Positions 1 to 7,627 of a stretch of DNA of 64,000 nt are shown piece by piece. The stretch is taken from NCBI GenBank assembly GCA_017418975.1, contig JAFOMG010000019.1, forward strand, positions 141,173 to 205,172, in the 5' to 3' direction. A program made the position numbers and the translations under genes. The first letter of the stretch is position 1. Each line of letters opens with the position of its first letter. This stretch comes from Sphingomonas sp. (GTDB taxonomy: Bacteria; Pseudomonadota; Alphaproteobacteria; Sphingomonadales; Sphingomonadaceae). The notes beneath the pieces are model-generated. The model saw only the letters and a list, made by a program, of their open reading frames with translations. It searched no databases and was not told the DNA's origin.

Positions 1-1
1 G

Positions 2-412
2 GCCAAGGCCGCGCTGGTCGAGAAGCAGAAGGCCGCCGACATGTGCGAGCAGCTTTCGGAGGAGATCTCGGTGCTCGACGAGGCGCTGCGTGCTTCGGAG
101 GAGGACATCAACAAGCTCCAGACCAAGCTGCGCGAGGCTCGCGCCCGCCAGAACTCGATCGTCACTCGCATGGAGAGCGCCAACAACCGGGTGCGCCTGC
201 GCGAGATGACCAATGGCAGCCGCATGCAGGACGCCTTCTCGCGCTTCGACGTGCTCGAGCGCCGGGTCGATCTGGCCGAGGGCCGCGCCGATGCCGCCGG
301 GCTGGGCGCCGCGCCGAAGACCCTCGACGAGGAAATCGCCGAACTCCGCTCGTCGGAAAAGGTGGATGCCGAGCTCGAAGCCCTGAAGAAGCGCCTCGGC
401 AAGGGAGAATAA
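2..412 (+). CDS. pspA: Phage shock protein A, C-terminal part (cut by window start)
   Basis: PspA/IM30 is a peripheral inner-membrane protein that oligomerises on stressed membranes and, in the classical system, restrains the PspF activator. Only the last 136 codons are present; the frame is open from base 2 and the start lies upstream of the window. What remains is almost entirely charged alpha-helix of coiled-coil type, as expected for this family, ending in KKRLGKGE. The identity rests on this helix plus the pspB and pspC genes that follow 3 and 277 bases later. Near the end is LDEEIAELR, which resembles the C-terminal motif of the small proteins encoded downstream. That resemblance may be coiled-coil convergence. 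Confidence 0.88.
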   Translation, partial: AKAALVEKQKAADMCEQLSEEISVLDEALRASEEDINKLQTKLREARARQNSIVTRMESANNRVRLREMTNGSRMQDAFSRFDVLERRVDLAEGRADAAGLGAAPKTLDEEIAELRSSEKVDAELEALKKRLGKGE

Positions 413-415
413 GCG

Positions 416-688
416 ATGGAAGACGTCTTCCTTCCCATCGTCATCGTCGGGATGCTCTTCATCGGCCTCCCCTGGGTGATCATGCACTACATCACCAAGT
501 GGAAGCAGTCGGGCACGATCACCAACGAGGACGAGAAGCTGCTGGACGAGCTGCACTACACTGCCCGTCAGCTCGAGGAGCGCCTGCTCACGATCGAGCG
601 GATCATCGCCGCCGACAACCCCGATTTCCGCCCTGTCCGCGACGTTCGCTCCGAACAGAGCCCCTATGATATTTCCCGGAGGAACTGA
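416..688 (+). CDS. pspB: Phage shock protein B
   Basis: This 90-residue protein has the PspB layout: one N-terminal membrane helix (about residues 5-26) followed by a cytoplasmic coiled coil. PspB and PspC sense envelope stress and recruit PspA to the membrane. The start follows the pspA stop by only three bases, so the genes are translationally close. The coiled coil contains LEERLLTIERII (about residues 57-68), closely matched in the small proteins encoded further downstream. The C-terminal tail is about 15 residues longer than that of short enterobacterial PspB proteins. Confidence 0.93.
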   Translation: MEDVFLPIVIVGMLFIGLPWVIMHYITKWKQSGTITNEDEKLLDELHYTARQLEERLLTIERIIAADNPDFRPVRDVRSEQSPYDISRRN

Positions 689-689
689 G

Positions 690-1064
690 ATGTCGAGCCG
701 CACCAGATTCTATCTCGACAAGGCCAATGGCAAGTGGCTGGGCGTCTGTTCGGGCCTGGCGGACTATACGGGCATCGACGTGCTCTGGCTTCGCCTCGGC
801 ATGGTCCTGGTCACCTTCAGCACCTTCCCGATGGGCCTGGTCGCCTATCTGCTGATCGCCTGGCTGGCCCCGGCCAAGCCCAACGGCCTCTACCAGGGCC
901 CCGAGGAAGCCAAGTTCTGGCAGGGCGTGCGCAGCAACCCGAGCCGCTCGACCGCCGAGGTCCGCTCGAAGTTCCGCGACATCGACCGCCGCCTGGCCGA
1001 TATCGAGATGTACTATACGAGCCGCAACACCCGGCTCGCCGATGAGATCGACAGCCTGCGCTGA
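690..1064 (+). CDS. pspC: Phage shock protein C
   Basis: A PspC-domain protein of 124 residues. The N-terminal part (about residues 4-60) carries the typical FYLDKANGKWLGVCSGLADY segment and a hydrophobic helix, and the C-terminal part is a coiled coil ending in LADEIDSLR. PspC works with PspB as the membrane sensor of the phage shock response. An ATG 24 bases upstream is in frame. The chosen start at 690 has a GGAGG at good distance and lies just after the pspB stop, so it is preferred. The EIDSLR terminus is identical to that of the next gene product. Confidence 0.93.
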   Translation: MSSRTRFYLDKANGKWLGVCSGLADYTGIDVLWLRLGMVLVTFSTFPMGLVAYLLIAWLAPAKPNGLYQGPEEAKFWQGVRSNPSRSTAEVRSKFRDIDRRLADIEMYYTSRNTRLADEIDSLR

Positions 1065-1098
1065 GCCAATCGCCAGGTAAGTCAACAGGGAGGAAGAG

Positions 1099-1407
1099 AT
1101 GAGGGAGTTGAGTTGGCTGGTACCGGTGCTGATCGTCGCTGCGGTGATGGCATCCCGGGCCTTCCAGACCTGGGTCCGCGCCAAGCACGGCTACCCGATC
1201 GAGGATGAGGATGGCCGCCGCGGCCGCCGCAGCTTCCGGGGCCAGGCCGGAGACCTGGAGGCAGACCGCAAGATCGCGCTGCTCGCCTCGGAGAATGAGC
1301 GGCTGACCGGCCAGATCAGCCGGCTGGAGGAGCGGATCGCGGTACTGGAGCGGATCGCCACCGATCCCGCCGAGCGCGTGGCCCGCGAAATCGACAGCCT
1401 GCGCTGA
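1099..1407 (+). CDS. Small membrane coiled-coil protein, PspB-like, psp operon
   Basis: A 102-residue protein of unknown function with one N-terminal membrane helix (about residues 5-22), a short basic stretch, and a C-terminal coiled coil. The coiled coil contains LEERIAVLERIATD and ends in EIDSLR. The same arrangement, including the RAKHGYP segment just after the helix, occurs in the next protein (RVKHGYP). A strong GGGAGGAAGAG precedes the start. It sits in the psp gene run, 34 bases after pspC. The PspB-like layout suggests a paralogue that acts as an extra stress sensor or PspA anchor; that role is inference. Confidence 0.8.
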   Translation: MRELSWLVPVLIVAAVMASRAFQTWVRAKHGYPIEDEDGRRGRRSFRGQAGDLEADRKIALLASENERLTGQISRLEERIAVLERIATDPAERVAREIDSLR

Positions 1408-1432
1408 GCGACGGCCCAAGGAGAGAGAAAAG

Positions 1433-1753
1433 ATGGAAAAGGTTCAACTCTTCACCGCCTTCGCCCCGGCGATCACCGTCGTGGGCATCGCGGGGATCCT
1501 CGGCTGGGTGCTCACCACCTGGATGCGCGTGAAGCATGGCTATCCCCTCGACGGTTCGTGGGGCCAGGCGATCTACCCGCAGAACAGCGACGAGGCGATG
1601 GAGCGGATCAAGCTCCTGAGCCAGGAGAATGCCCAGCTCCGCGCCGAACTGGGCGCGGTCAAGGACCGGCTCGCCAATGTCGAGCGGATCGTGACCGACG
1701 GCGCCCATATGCTCGACCGCGAGATCGAGCAGCTGCGCGGCCCGCATAACTGA
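1433..1753 (+). CDS. Small membrane coiled-coil protein, PspB-like, psp operon
   Basis: A 106-residue protein that closely parallels the preceding one: N-terminal membrane helix (about 10-28), the segment RVKHGYP, a linker, then a coiled coil with NVERIVTD and the terminus LDREIEQLR. An AGGAGAGAG sequence lies upstream of the ATG. The gene follows its neighbour by 25 bases in the same direction. The sequence similarity suggests tandem duplication followed by divergence. Function is unknown beyond the likely link to the phage shock response. Confidence 0.8.
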   Translation: MEKVQLFTAFAPAITVVGIAGILGWVLTTWMRVKHGYPLDGSWGQAIYPQNSDEAMERIKLLSQENAQLRAELGAVKDRLANVERIVTDGAHMLDREIEQLRGPHN

Positions 1754-1763
1754 GGAGGTACCG

Positions 1764-2036
1764 ATGTCGATCAGTCCCCTGCTCATCCCGATCCTGGGCA
1801 TCTCCTGCGGCCTGCTGGCGATCCTGGGTGGCGTGTTCATCAAGCCCTGGATCGCGCTGCAGCAGCGCAAGCTGGAGCTCGAGGCGCAGATGGTCGCCGA
1901 AAAGGCCGCCCAATATGCGGCGCAGACCGAACGGCTCGAACAGCGCGTCCGGGTGCTGGAGCGGATCGTGACCGACAAGGGCATCGACCTCTCCGACGAA
2001 ATCGAGAAGCTGCGGGATGTCCCGCCGCTGAACTGA
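1764..2036 (+). CDS. Small membrane coiled-coil protein, psp operon
   Basis: A 90-residue protein with an N-terminal hydrophobic helix (about residues 5-27), a Gln/Glu/Ala-rich helix, and the shared C-terminal motif VLERIVTD followed by LSDEIEKLRD. GAGGAGG precedes the ATG at normal spacing and the gene starts 10 bases after the previous stop. It lacks the KHGYP segment of its two upstream neighbours, so it appears to be a more divergent member of the same group. Function is unknown. Confidence 0.78.
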   Translation: MSISPLLIPILGISCGLLAILGGVFIKPWIALQQRKLELEAQMVAEKAAQYAAQTERLEQRVRVLERIVTDKGIDLSDEIEKLRDVPPLN

Positions 2037-2085
2037 GAGTTCCCACGCGGCGCACCGCGCGCCGCCAGTAAGAGGAAAGTCCGAC

Positions 2086-2211
2086 ATGATTGCCATCATA
2101 GTGTTCGCAGTGCTGACGGCACTGTGCGGGGGAGCTATTGTCCTCGCCGAGAAGCGGGATCGCCCCGTCCGCCGCGCCGAGCGGCTCGCCCGGGCCACCC
2201 AGCAGAACTGA
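2086..2211 (+). CDS. Tiny single-pass membrane protein (41 aa), psp operon
   Basis: This reading frame codes for 41 residues: a hydrophobic N-terminal half (MIAIIVFAVLTALCGGAIVL) and a strongly basic tail rich in Arg, ending in ATQQN. AGAGGAAAG lies upstream of the ATG. It fills the otherwise empty space between two members of the small-protein run and keeps the same direction and spacing, which supports it as a real gene. It lacks the C-terminal coiled coil of its neighbours. It looks like a small membrane protein; no family was recognised. Confidence 0.6.
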   Translation: MIAIIVFAVLTALCGGAIVLAEKRDRPVRRAERLARATQQN

Positions 2212-2242
2212 TCCAGCGTAGCGCGTCTGAAGGAGTAGTGGA

Positions 2243-2518
2243 ATGAACCCGTTCGAGATGGTTTTCGCGATTGTCGTGATCGTCACGATCGGCAGCGTCA
2301 TCAAGGCGCGCTACGGCATCCGCAAGGACAGGGACGGCAACGAGCTCCCTCACGGCAGCCCCGTCGCGGATGGCGTCGCCACCGCCGAGAATGCCCGGCT
2401 CCGCGACGAGATCCGGGCTCTCAAGGAGCGCGTCCAGGTCCTCGAGCGCGTGATCACCGACACCGAAGGCAGCCTTCGTCTCGACCGCGAGATCGAATCG
2501 CTGCGCGACAAGAACTGA
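2243..2518 (+). CDS. Small membrane coiled-coil protein, psp operon
   Basis: A 91-residue protein with an N-terminal membrane helix (about 4-20), the segment KARYGIRKDRDG, and a coiled coil containing KERVQVLERVITD and the terminus LDREIESLRDKN. The post-helix KARYG resembles the KHGYP of two upstream paralogues. AAGGAG precedes the ATG. It belongs to the same co-directional run after pspABC. The shared C-terminal motif is its clearest signature, and function is unknown. Confidence 0.8.
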   Translation: MNPFEMVFAIVVIVTIGSVIKARYGIRKDRDGNELPHGSPVADGVATAENARLRDEIRALKERVQVLERVITDTEGSLRLDREIESLRDKN

Positions 2519-2544
2519 ATGCGTCAGACCAACGGAGGCATGAC

Positions 2545-2790
2545 GTGACCCAGGATCCGACTATCTATCTCACGCTCGCCCTTTCCGGCCTGGCCGGGCT
2601 GGGCATGATCATCGCGGCGGGCCTTTCGGGCTGGCGCGGCTGGCTGGCCCTGAAGCAGCAGGAGCTCGATGCCCATCATGCGCCGGAAACGGTGCCCGCA
2701 ATGCCCACCGCGGCCTCGCGGATCGAGATCGCCGATCTCAAGGAGCGCATCCGCAAGCTCGAAGCGATCGCGGCCGGGGTGGACCTCTGA
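2545..2790 (+). CDS. Small membrane coiled-coil protein, psp operon (GTG start)
   Basis: An 81-residue protein with a membrane helix (about residues 8-28) and a short C-terminal helix with IADLKERIRKLEAIAAG, a truncated version of the motif in the preceding genes that lacks the final EIxxLR. The start is a GTG with ACGGAGG upstream. An ATG five bases before it is out of frame and meets a stop at once. This is the last gene of the psp run; sufE begins 24 bases later. Confidence 0.75.
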   Translation: MTQDPTIYLTLALSGLAGLGMIIAAGLSGWRGWLALKQQELDAHHAPETVPAMPTAASRIEIADLKERIRKLEAIAAGVDL

Positions 2791-2814
2791 GGTTCACCCG
2801 GCTAGCGGCGGGGC

Positions 2815-3222
2815 ATGACCAGCCTCGACGACTTGGCAGAAGAATATGCGTTCCTCGAAGCCGATGACCGCTATCGCCTGCTGATCGATCTGGGCCGCGG
2901 GCTGGAAGCAATGCCCGACGTGCTCAAGACCGACGCCACCCTGGTCCGCGGCTGTTCCGCCGCGGTCTGGGTCTACCCCACCCGGCGCGACGATGGCCGG
3001 CTCCATTTCCTCGCCGATTCGAACGCGGCGATCACCAAGGGCATCATCGCGCTGGTGCTGCTCGCGGTACAGGACCAGGCCCCGGCCGAGATATTGGCGA
3101 CCGATATCGAAGCCGCGCTCGCACCGTTCGATCTGAAGAACCAGCTGAGCTCCAACCGGACCCAGGGCATCCCCAACATGATCGCCCTGGTGCGCGAGAC
3201 GGCGGAGCGATACGCGGCGTGA
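2815..3222 (+). CDS. sufE: SufE-type sulfur acceptor protein
   Basis: SufE accepts the persulfide sulfur from a SufS-type cysteine desulfurase and passes it to the SufBCD scaffold for iron-sulfur cluster assembly. The protein has 135 residues, the usual size. The active cysteine is C47 in the segment VRGCSAAVW, and the family pattern DRYRLLIDLGR is present near the N-terminus. It lies just downstream of the psp gene run in the same direction but is not functionally related to it. No sufS or sufBCD gene is adjacent. Two NifS/IscS-like desulfurases lie about 25 kb away. Confidence 0.92.
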   Translation: MTSLDDLAEEYAFLEADDRYRLLIDLGRGLEAMPDVLKTDATLVRGCSAAVWVYPTRRDDGRLHFLADSNAAITKGIIALVLLAVQDQAPAEILATDIEAALAPFDLKNQLSSNRTQGIPNMIALVRETAERYAA

Positions 3223-3225
3223 AAC

Positions 3226-3246
3226 CCCCTCCCTGGAAGGGAGGGG
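3226..3246. terminator. GC-rich hairpin between convergent genes
   Basis: A perfect 9-bp stem (CCCCTCCCT paired with AGGGAGGGG, three-base loop) fills the gap between the sufE stop and the convergent ferredoxin gene. No T-run follows on either side, so it may stop transcription in both directions weakly or only protect 3' ends. Confidence 0.5.
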
Positions 3247-3257
3247 AATGCCAATGC

Positions 3258-3575
3258 TCAGTCCCGCCCCAGCCCCAGTTCCCCGGCCACCAGGTCCAGA
3301 TCCGTGCCCTTCGGCACGAGCAGCCATTCCCTCGGCCCGCCGGCGTCGACCACCGTCACCGCGCCGCGCGGGCAGACGCCCATGCACTTCACCTCGACGA
3401 TCCCCGCCTCGGCCTTGCGGCCCTTCTTCAGGCCGAGATGCCTGCGCAGCGCCTTGGCGAGCGGCGTGCGCCCCTTGGGCCCGAAGCCGCCTTTCAGCTT
3501 CTTCGAGCATTTCGCGCAGACCAGGATCGTTTGCCCCCAGTTGGCGGGGACGCGGCGCTTCAATCGCCCTTCCAC
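3258..3575 (-). CDS. Thioredoxin-like [2Fe-2S] ferredoxin domain protein
   Basis: A 105-residue protein with four cysteines in the pattern of thioredoxin-fold [2Fe-2S] ferredoxins: C20 and C23 (CAKC) and C64 and C68 (CMGVC). The central part is very basic (LKGGFGPKGR, LGLKKGRK). It probably binds one cluster in the cytoplasm and acts in electron transfer or as an accessory iron-sulfur protein. Its start overlaps the end of the J-domain gene by 16 bases, so the two are co-transcribed on the minus strand. Confidence 0.8.
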   Translation of the reverse strand: MEGRLKRRVPANWGQTILVCAKCSKKLKGGFGPKGRTPLAKALRRHLGLKKGRKAEAGIVEVKCMGVCPRGAVTVVDAGGPREWLLVPKGTDLDLVAGELGLGRD

Positions 3576-4096
3576 GTCCGTCGTTCCTCGGCCGCCTTGA
3601 GCACGTCATAGGCCGCCTGGATCGCCTGGAAGCGCCGGGCCGCCTCGGCATCGCCCGGCTTCACATCGGGGTGATTCACCTTGGCGAGCCGGCGCCAGGC
3701 ACCACGCACCGCCTCGAAATCGGCATCGACCTCGAGCTCGAGCACCTCGAGCGCGCGCATCTCGTCACGCGAGCGGCTGCCGTCGCCCGGGCCCGCCCAG
3801 CCATTATATTTCGCCTCGGCGAAGCCCGACGCGTCGCGCCGTTCGTCCGCCTCGCGCTTGGCCGCCTCCTCCGCGGTCAGGCCGGCGAAGTAATCCCAGT
3901 TGCGGTTATACTCGGCGGCGTGCGCCTCGCAGAAATACCAGCGCTCACGGCTGTTCGGCGATTTGGGGGCGGGCCGATCGCCCGGCTGGTCGCAGCCATG
4001 GCGATCGCACATGCGCACCTGCACGGCCTCCCGCTCGGCGCCATACGCGCGCCAGCGCGGAAACCCCCAGTCGGTCGAGCGTGTCGATCTTGCCAT
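3560..4096 (-). CDS. DnaJ-domain protein with N-terminal Cys/His region
   Basis: A 178-residue protein with a C-terminal J domain (about residues 112-172) containing the HPD tripeptide (KVNHPDVKPG) needed to stimulate an Hsp70 ATPase. The N-terminal part carries CDRHGC and, about 25 residues later, WYFCEAH. These cysteines and histidines could form a small zinc site. The J domain at the C-terminus is the reverse of classical DnaJ. It overlaps the downstream ferredoxin gene, suggesting a joint role, perhaps chaperone-assisted cluster handling; that link is inference. Confidence 0.85.
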   Translation of the reverse strand: MARSTRSTDWGFPRWRAYGAEREAVQVRMCDRHGCDQPGDRPAPKSPNSRERWYFCEAHAAEYNRNWDYFAGLTAEEAAKREADERRDASGFAEAKYNGWAGPGDGSRSRDEMRALEVLELEVDADFEAVRGAWRRLAKVNHPDVKPGDAEAARRFQAIQAAYDVLKAAEERRTWKGD

Positions 4097-4157
4097 GCCG
4101 CCCAGATAGCCCCTCGTTCGGTCGGCGCAAGCGCGATGGCGCTCCGCAAGATGAAAT

Positions 4158-4521
4158 GCCAGAGGGTCTATAAGCCGGGTTCTGTCCTCGCCTGACGGCG
4201 ATGTGCGACCATTCCTCTAGGCGACGGATCGCTCCGCCGCTCCAGCAACCAACCCGGGCGACGGGCCGGAACCAGGCCCATGCGCCGCCCCTATTCGGTC
4301 TTGCTCCCGGTGGGGTTTGCCGTGCCGCTTCCGTTACCGGTCGCGCGGTGCGCTCTTGCCGCACCCTTTCACCCTTGCCGCTCCCGAAGGAGGTAGGCGG
4401 TCTGCTCTCTGTGGCACTTTCCCTGGGGTCGCCCCCGCCGGGCATTACCCGGCACCGTGTTTCCGTGGAGCCCGGACTTTCCTCGCGTGCTTGCGCACCC
4501 GCGGCCGCCCGACCCTCTGGC
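4158..4521 (-). ncRNA. rnpB: RNase P catalytic RNA
   Basis: The minus strand carries the universally conserved 5' element GAGGAAAGTCCGGGCTCC and the 3' element ACAGAACCCGGCTTAT of bacterial RNase P RNA. The ends were placed by the P1 helix: GCCAGAGGGT at the 5' end pairs perfectly with ACCCTCTGGC at the 3' end, about 364 bases apart, a normal length. RNase P removes 5' leaders from tRNA precursors. Open frames crossing this region are artefacts. Confidence 0.95.
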
Positions 4522-4560
4522 GAGGACCGCTCTAGCGAAGCCGCCCGCGACTGCAAGGGC

Positions 4561-4857
4561 TCAGGATGTTTTACCCGGTTCGGCGGCGCGCAGCACGGCG
4601 GTGCCCCAGGCCATCACCTCGACTCGCCAGGTAACGTTCAGGCCCGATGCCAGCGCGATCTTGCGATAGTCCGATCCCAGGCCGGTCACGCCGTCGGCAC
4701 CGCGCACCCGCGCGATCCGCTGCACGGCCTCGGTCGCCTCGCTCACCGTAGGGATGTTGACGGAAGCGGGCACGTCGCCGCGCGCGTCGGCGCGGGCAAC
4801 GCCGGAGAGATAGGCCTGGACCGGGCCCAGGGAAGTAAAGCCGATATTGCTGCTCAA
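4561..4857 (-). CDS. YbjQ-family (UPF0145) protein
   Basis: A 98-residue protein resembling the YbjQ/UPF0145 family, sometimes called heavy-metal-binding domain proteins; their true function is unknown. The central section with RGADGVTGLGSDYR, and the repeated short beta-strand pattern ending in VMAWGTAVL, match the family fold. It is encoded just upstream of rnpB on the same strand. The end of the gene lies 39 bases before the RNase P RNA 5' end. Confidence 0.7.
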   Translation of the reverse strand: MSSNIGFTSLGPVQAYLSGVARADARGDVPASVNIPTVSEATEAVQRIARVRGADGVTGLGSDYRKIALASGLNVTWRVEVMAWGTAVLRAAEPGKTS

Positions 4858-4935
4858 GGCGTGACCACCTCCGCCTTCCTATAGATCATCCTATACTTGC
4901 AATAGCCTGCATGGATATGGTGCACGCCTGCGTAA

Positions 4936-5637
4936 CTAATCGTCGCCCTGGGGCTTGGGCAGGAGCAGCGCGAGCAGCAGGCAGCGGCATTCCATGTCGA
5001 TCTCGCCATCGATCATCTCGGGCCGGAAACGGCGCTGAAAGGCGACAACCGCGGCCTGCTCGTCGGTGACGTCATAGCCGAAACGCTCGAGCGCCATGAT
5101 GAAGCCGGCATCGGGCCAGCCCGGATCCATCAGGTTCTTCGTGGGGCGCGGCAGCGCCAGGCGCAGGCGGGCGAGCGCGTGCCAGTTGAACAGTTCGCCC
5201 GGATCCTGCTTGCGCGCCGGCGCCACGTCCGAATGGCCGACGACGTTGCCGCGGGTGATGCCGTAGCGCGCCTTGACCTCGGCGACGAGCGGGATCAGCG
5301 CCCCCATCTGCTCGGCCGGGAACGGGCGATAGCCATGCTCATGGCCGGGATTGACGATCTCGATGCCGACCGAGGCGGAATTCACGTCGGTGATCCCGCG
5401 CCAGTGCGAGCGGCCGGCATGCCAGGCGCGCTTCTCCTCGGGCACCAGCCGGTGGATCGTGCCGTCCTCGTCGACCAGATAATGGGCGGAGACCTTCGCC
5501 GCGGGATCGCGCAGCCGGTCGAGCGCCGCGGCGGCGCTCTCCATGCCGGTATAGTGCAGCACGATCATCGTGACGGGCAGCGCCCGCGCATCGAAATTGG
5601 GCGAAGGCGCGTCGAGAAAGGCCAGGCCGTTGTGCAT
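4936..5637 (-). CDS. N-acetylmuramoyl-L-alanine amidase (Amidase_2 type)
   Basis: The enzyme cleaves the bond between N-acetylmuramic acid and the stem peptide of peptidoglycan. The amidase_2 fold spans about residues 20-160, with zinc-ligand histidines H28 (IVLHYTG) and the one in NVVGHSDVAPARKQDPG, plus the HYLVDEDG and IHRLVPEE segments. A C-terminal part (about 170-230) resembles a peptidoglycan-binding domain. No signal peptide is visible, so it probably works in the cytoplasm in muropeptide recycling (AmpD-like) or is exported another way. It is transcribed toward the YbjQ-like gene. Confidence 0.9.
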   Translation of the reverse strand: MHNGLAFLDAPSPNFDARALPVTMIVLHYTGMESAAAALDRLRDPAAKVSAHYLVDEDGTIHRLVPEEKRAWHAGRSHWRGITDVNSASVGIEIVNPGHEHGYRPFPAEQMGALIPLVAEVKARYGITRGNVVGHSDVAPARKQDPGELFNWHALARLRLALPRPTKNLMDPGWPDAGFIMALERFGYDVTDEQAAVVAFQRRFRPEMIDGEIDMECRCLLLALLLPKPQGDD

Positions 5638-5671
5638 CGTGCACGACGCTAGCCGCGCAGGGCCGCCGCGA

Positions 5672-6517
5672 TCAACCCGCCGCGCGCAGCGTCCCCGGCG
5701 TGTCGACCGGGCGATAGAAGCCGCGATAGCGCTCGCAGGGCACGAAATGATCGGTCTGGCCGATCACCGTCTCCCCGGCCCCCAGCGCCAACAGCCCGCC
5801 GGGCCGCATCGCCGAAGCCAGGCTGTCGAACACCTTGCGGCGCACCGCGAGCGAGAAATAGAGCATCACGTTGCGGCACAGAATGATGTCGAACATGCCC
5901 GCCGGGGCAGGATCGAGGGTCAGATTGTGCTGGCGGAACTGGAGCTTGCGCACCAGCTCGGGCTTGGCGGCCCAATCGGCGCCCACCGTGTCGAACCAGC
6001 TCATCATCCGGCGCACGGGCAGGCCGCGCTGGATCTCGAACTGCGAGAAGCGCCCGCTCCGCGCCCGTGCCAGCGCCGCCGGCGAGACGTCGGTCGCCAC
6101 GATCTCGGGGTCGGGCAGGCCGCGCTCGGAGAAGAGCATGGCGAGGCTCAGCGGCTCCTGCCCCGTCGAGCAGCCGGCGGACCAGATGCGCAGGCGGCGG
6201 CTGCCCGCCTCGGCCTGCATCGCCTCCGCCGCGTCCACGATCATGTCGAGCACGGCGGCGTCGCGGAAGAAGCTGGTCTCCTGGTTGAGCAGCGCGTCGA
6301 CCACCAGGTCCGCCAGCTCCCCGGTGCGCGCCGCGATCAGTTGGGCCACCAGCTCGTCGAGGCTGGCCAGCCCGCGCGCGCGCAGGATCGGCTTCAGCGC
6401 CGTCTCGATCCGCCAGGTGCGGTTCGCCGCGATCTGCTGGCCGGCCCGCTGCTCGAGCAGCGCCGCGATCATGTTCATCGCGCCGGCCGAGGCGATCGGC
6501 GTGGAGCCCGGGATCAT
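5672..6517 (-). CDS. cheR: Chemotaxis protein methyltransferase CheR
   Basis: CheR transfers methyl groups from S-adenosylmethionine to glutamates of chemoreceptors. The 281-residue protein has the N-terminal helical domain and the SAM-binding motif RIWSAGCSTGQEPLSLAM, followed by IILCRNVMLYF, all typical of CheR. The start at 6517 overlaps the cheB stop by four bases (ATGA), the clearest sign of translational coupling; an upstream ATG in the same frame would run into cheB. It is the last gene of the chemotaxis operon. Confidence 0.95.
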   Translation of the reverse strand: MIPGSTPIASAGAMNMIAALLEQRAGQQIAANRTWRIETALKPILRARGLASLDELVAQLIAARTGELADLVVDALLNQETSFFRDAAVLDMIVDAAEAMQAEAGSRRLRIWSAGCSTGQEPLSLAMLFSERGLPDPEIVATDVSPAALARARSGRFSQFEIQRGLPVRRMMSWFDTVGADWAAKPELVRKLQFRQHNLTLDPAPAGMFDIILCRNVMLYFSLAVRRKVFDSLASAMRPGGLLALGAGETVIGQTDHFVPCERYRGFYRPVDTPGTLRAAG

Positions 6518-7620
6518 GCTCCGCCTCCGCCGCGGGCGATCAGCCGCCCGATCTCGTCCGGCGGCAAGATCGCGCTCGCCCGCCCGGCATTGGCGACCGC
6601 GCCGGGCATGCCCCACACCACCGAGCTGGCGCGATCCTGCGCCAGCACGCGCGCACCGGCATCGCACAGGTCCCTGGCGCCCTCGCAGCCGTCGCGGCCC
6701 ATGCCGCTCAGCACCACGCCCAGCGCGCGGCCGCCGAACACTTCGGCGACGCTCTCGAACATGGGATCGACCGAGGGCATGCAGCCGCTCGGCGCCTTCT
6801 CATGAGTCAGGCGGATCGCCGCGCCGTCGGAAGTGCGGACCACGCGCATATGAGCGTCGCCGGGGGCGACGATGATCCGGCCGGGCCGGATGCGCATCCG
6901 GTCGGCCGCGACTTCGCAGGGCCGGCCGCCGAGCACGGCGAGCTGGGTGGCGAAATAGCTCATGAACGAGACCGGCAGGTGCTGGGTCACCAGGATCGGC
7001 ACCTGGAAGCTCGCCGGGATCGCGCGCAGCAGCTGGCTGAGCGCATGGATGCCGCCCGTCGACGCGCCGATCGCGACGAGGTCGAAGCCCTCGGGCGCCT
7101 GGACGGGGAACTGATAGTGCGGATGCGGCGCCGCCGGCTCGGGCTGCGCATGGGCATGGGCCTGGGCCTCGAGCAGGCGCGAGAGCCGCTCCTCCAGCAC
7201 TTCGGCGAAGCGGCCGCCGAACGCGCCGATGCCGGGCTTCACCAGCGTGTCCGCCGCCCCCAGCGCCAGCGCCTGCACGGTCACCGCCGCGCCCTGCTCG
7301 GCCGCCGAGGACACGATCAGCACCTTGGCGCCGCGCCCCGCCGCGATCACATCGGGCAGCGCGGTGATGCCGTCGATTCCCGGCATCTCGATATCGAGCA
7401 GGATGATGTCGACGCTGTGCGTCTTGAGATAGTCGAGCGCCGCGCGCACGTCGCTATAGGCGGCGGCGACGCGGAAACGGCGCGTCCCCTCCACCATTCG
7501 CCCCAGCACCGACCGCGCGACGACCGAATCGTCGACGATCAGCACCTGCGCCGGCCCGGCGGGAGTGCCGCCATATCCGGTGTCCGCAAGAGATGCCTGC
7601 GCCACTTGTGGCTCCCTCAT
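6514..7620 (-). CDS. cheB: Chemotaxis response regulator / protein-glutamate methylesterase CheB
   Basis: CheB removes methyl groups from receptors when phosphorylated by CheA. The 368-residue protein has an N-terminal receiver domain with D76 as phosphoacceptor (IILLDIEMPG), a linker rich in Ala, His and Pro (about 152-170), and a methylesterase domain with the nucleophile S187 in AIGASTGG, the histidine in VTQHLP, and the aspartate in SGMGRDG. The gene starts 7 bases after the cheY stop and overlaps cheR. The length is typical. Confidence 0.95.
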   Translation of the reverse strand: MREPQVAQASLADTGYGGTPAGPAQVLIVDDSVVARSVLGRMVEGTRRFRVAAAYSDVRAALDYLKTHSVDIILLDIEMPGIDGITALPDVIAAGRGAKVLIVSSAAEQGAAVTVQALALGAADTLVKPGIGAFGGRFAEVLEERLSRLLEAQAHAHAQPEPAAPHPHYQFPVQAPEGFDLVAIGASTGGIHALSQLLRAIPASFQVPILVTQHLPVSFMSYFATQLAVLGGRPCEVAADRMRIRPGRIIVAPGDAHMRVVRTSDGAAIRLTHEKAPSGCMPSVDPMFESVAEVFGGRALGVVLSGMGRDGCEGARDLCDAGARVLAQDRASSVVWGMPGAVANAGRASAILPPDEIGRLIARGGGGA

Positions 7621-7627
7621 GCGCCGC

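Noticed and set aside
4201-4884. Open frames crossing 4.2-4.9 kb on both strands
   Set aside because: The region codes RNase P RNA on the minus strand and the frames lack start-site support or family patterns.
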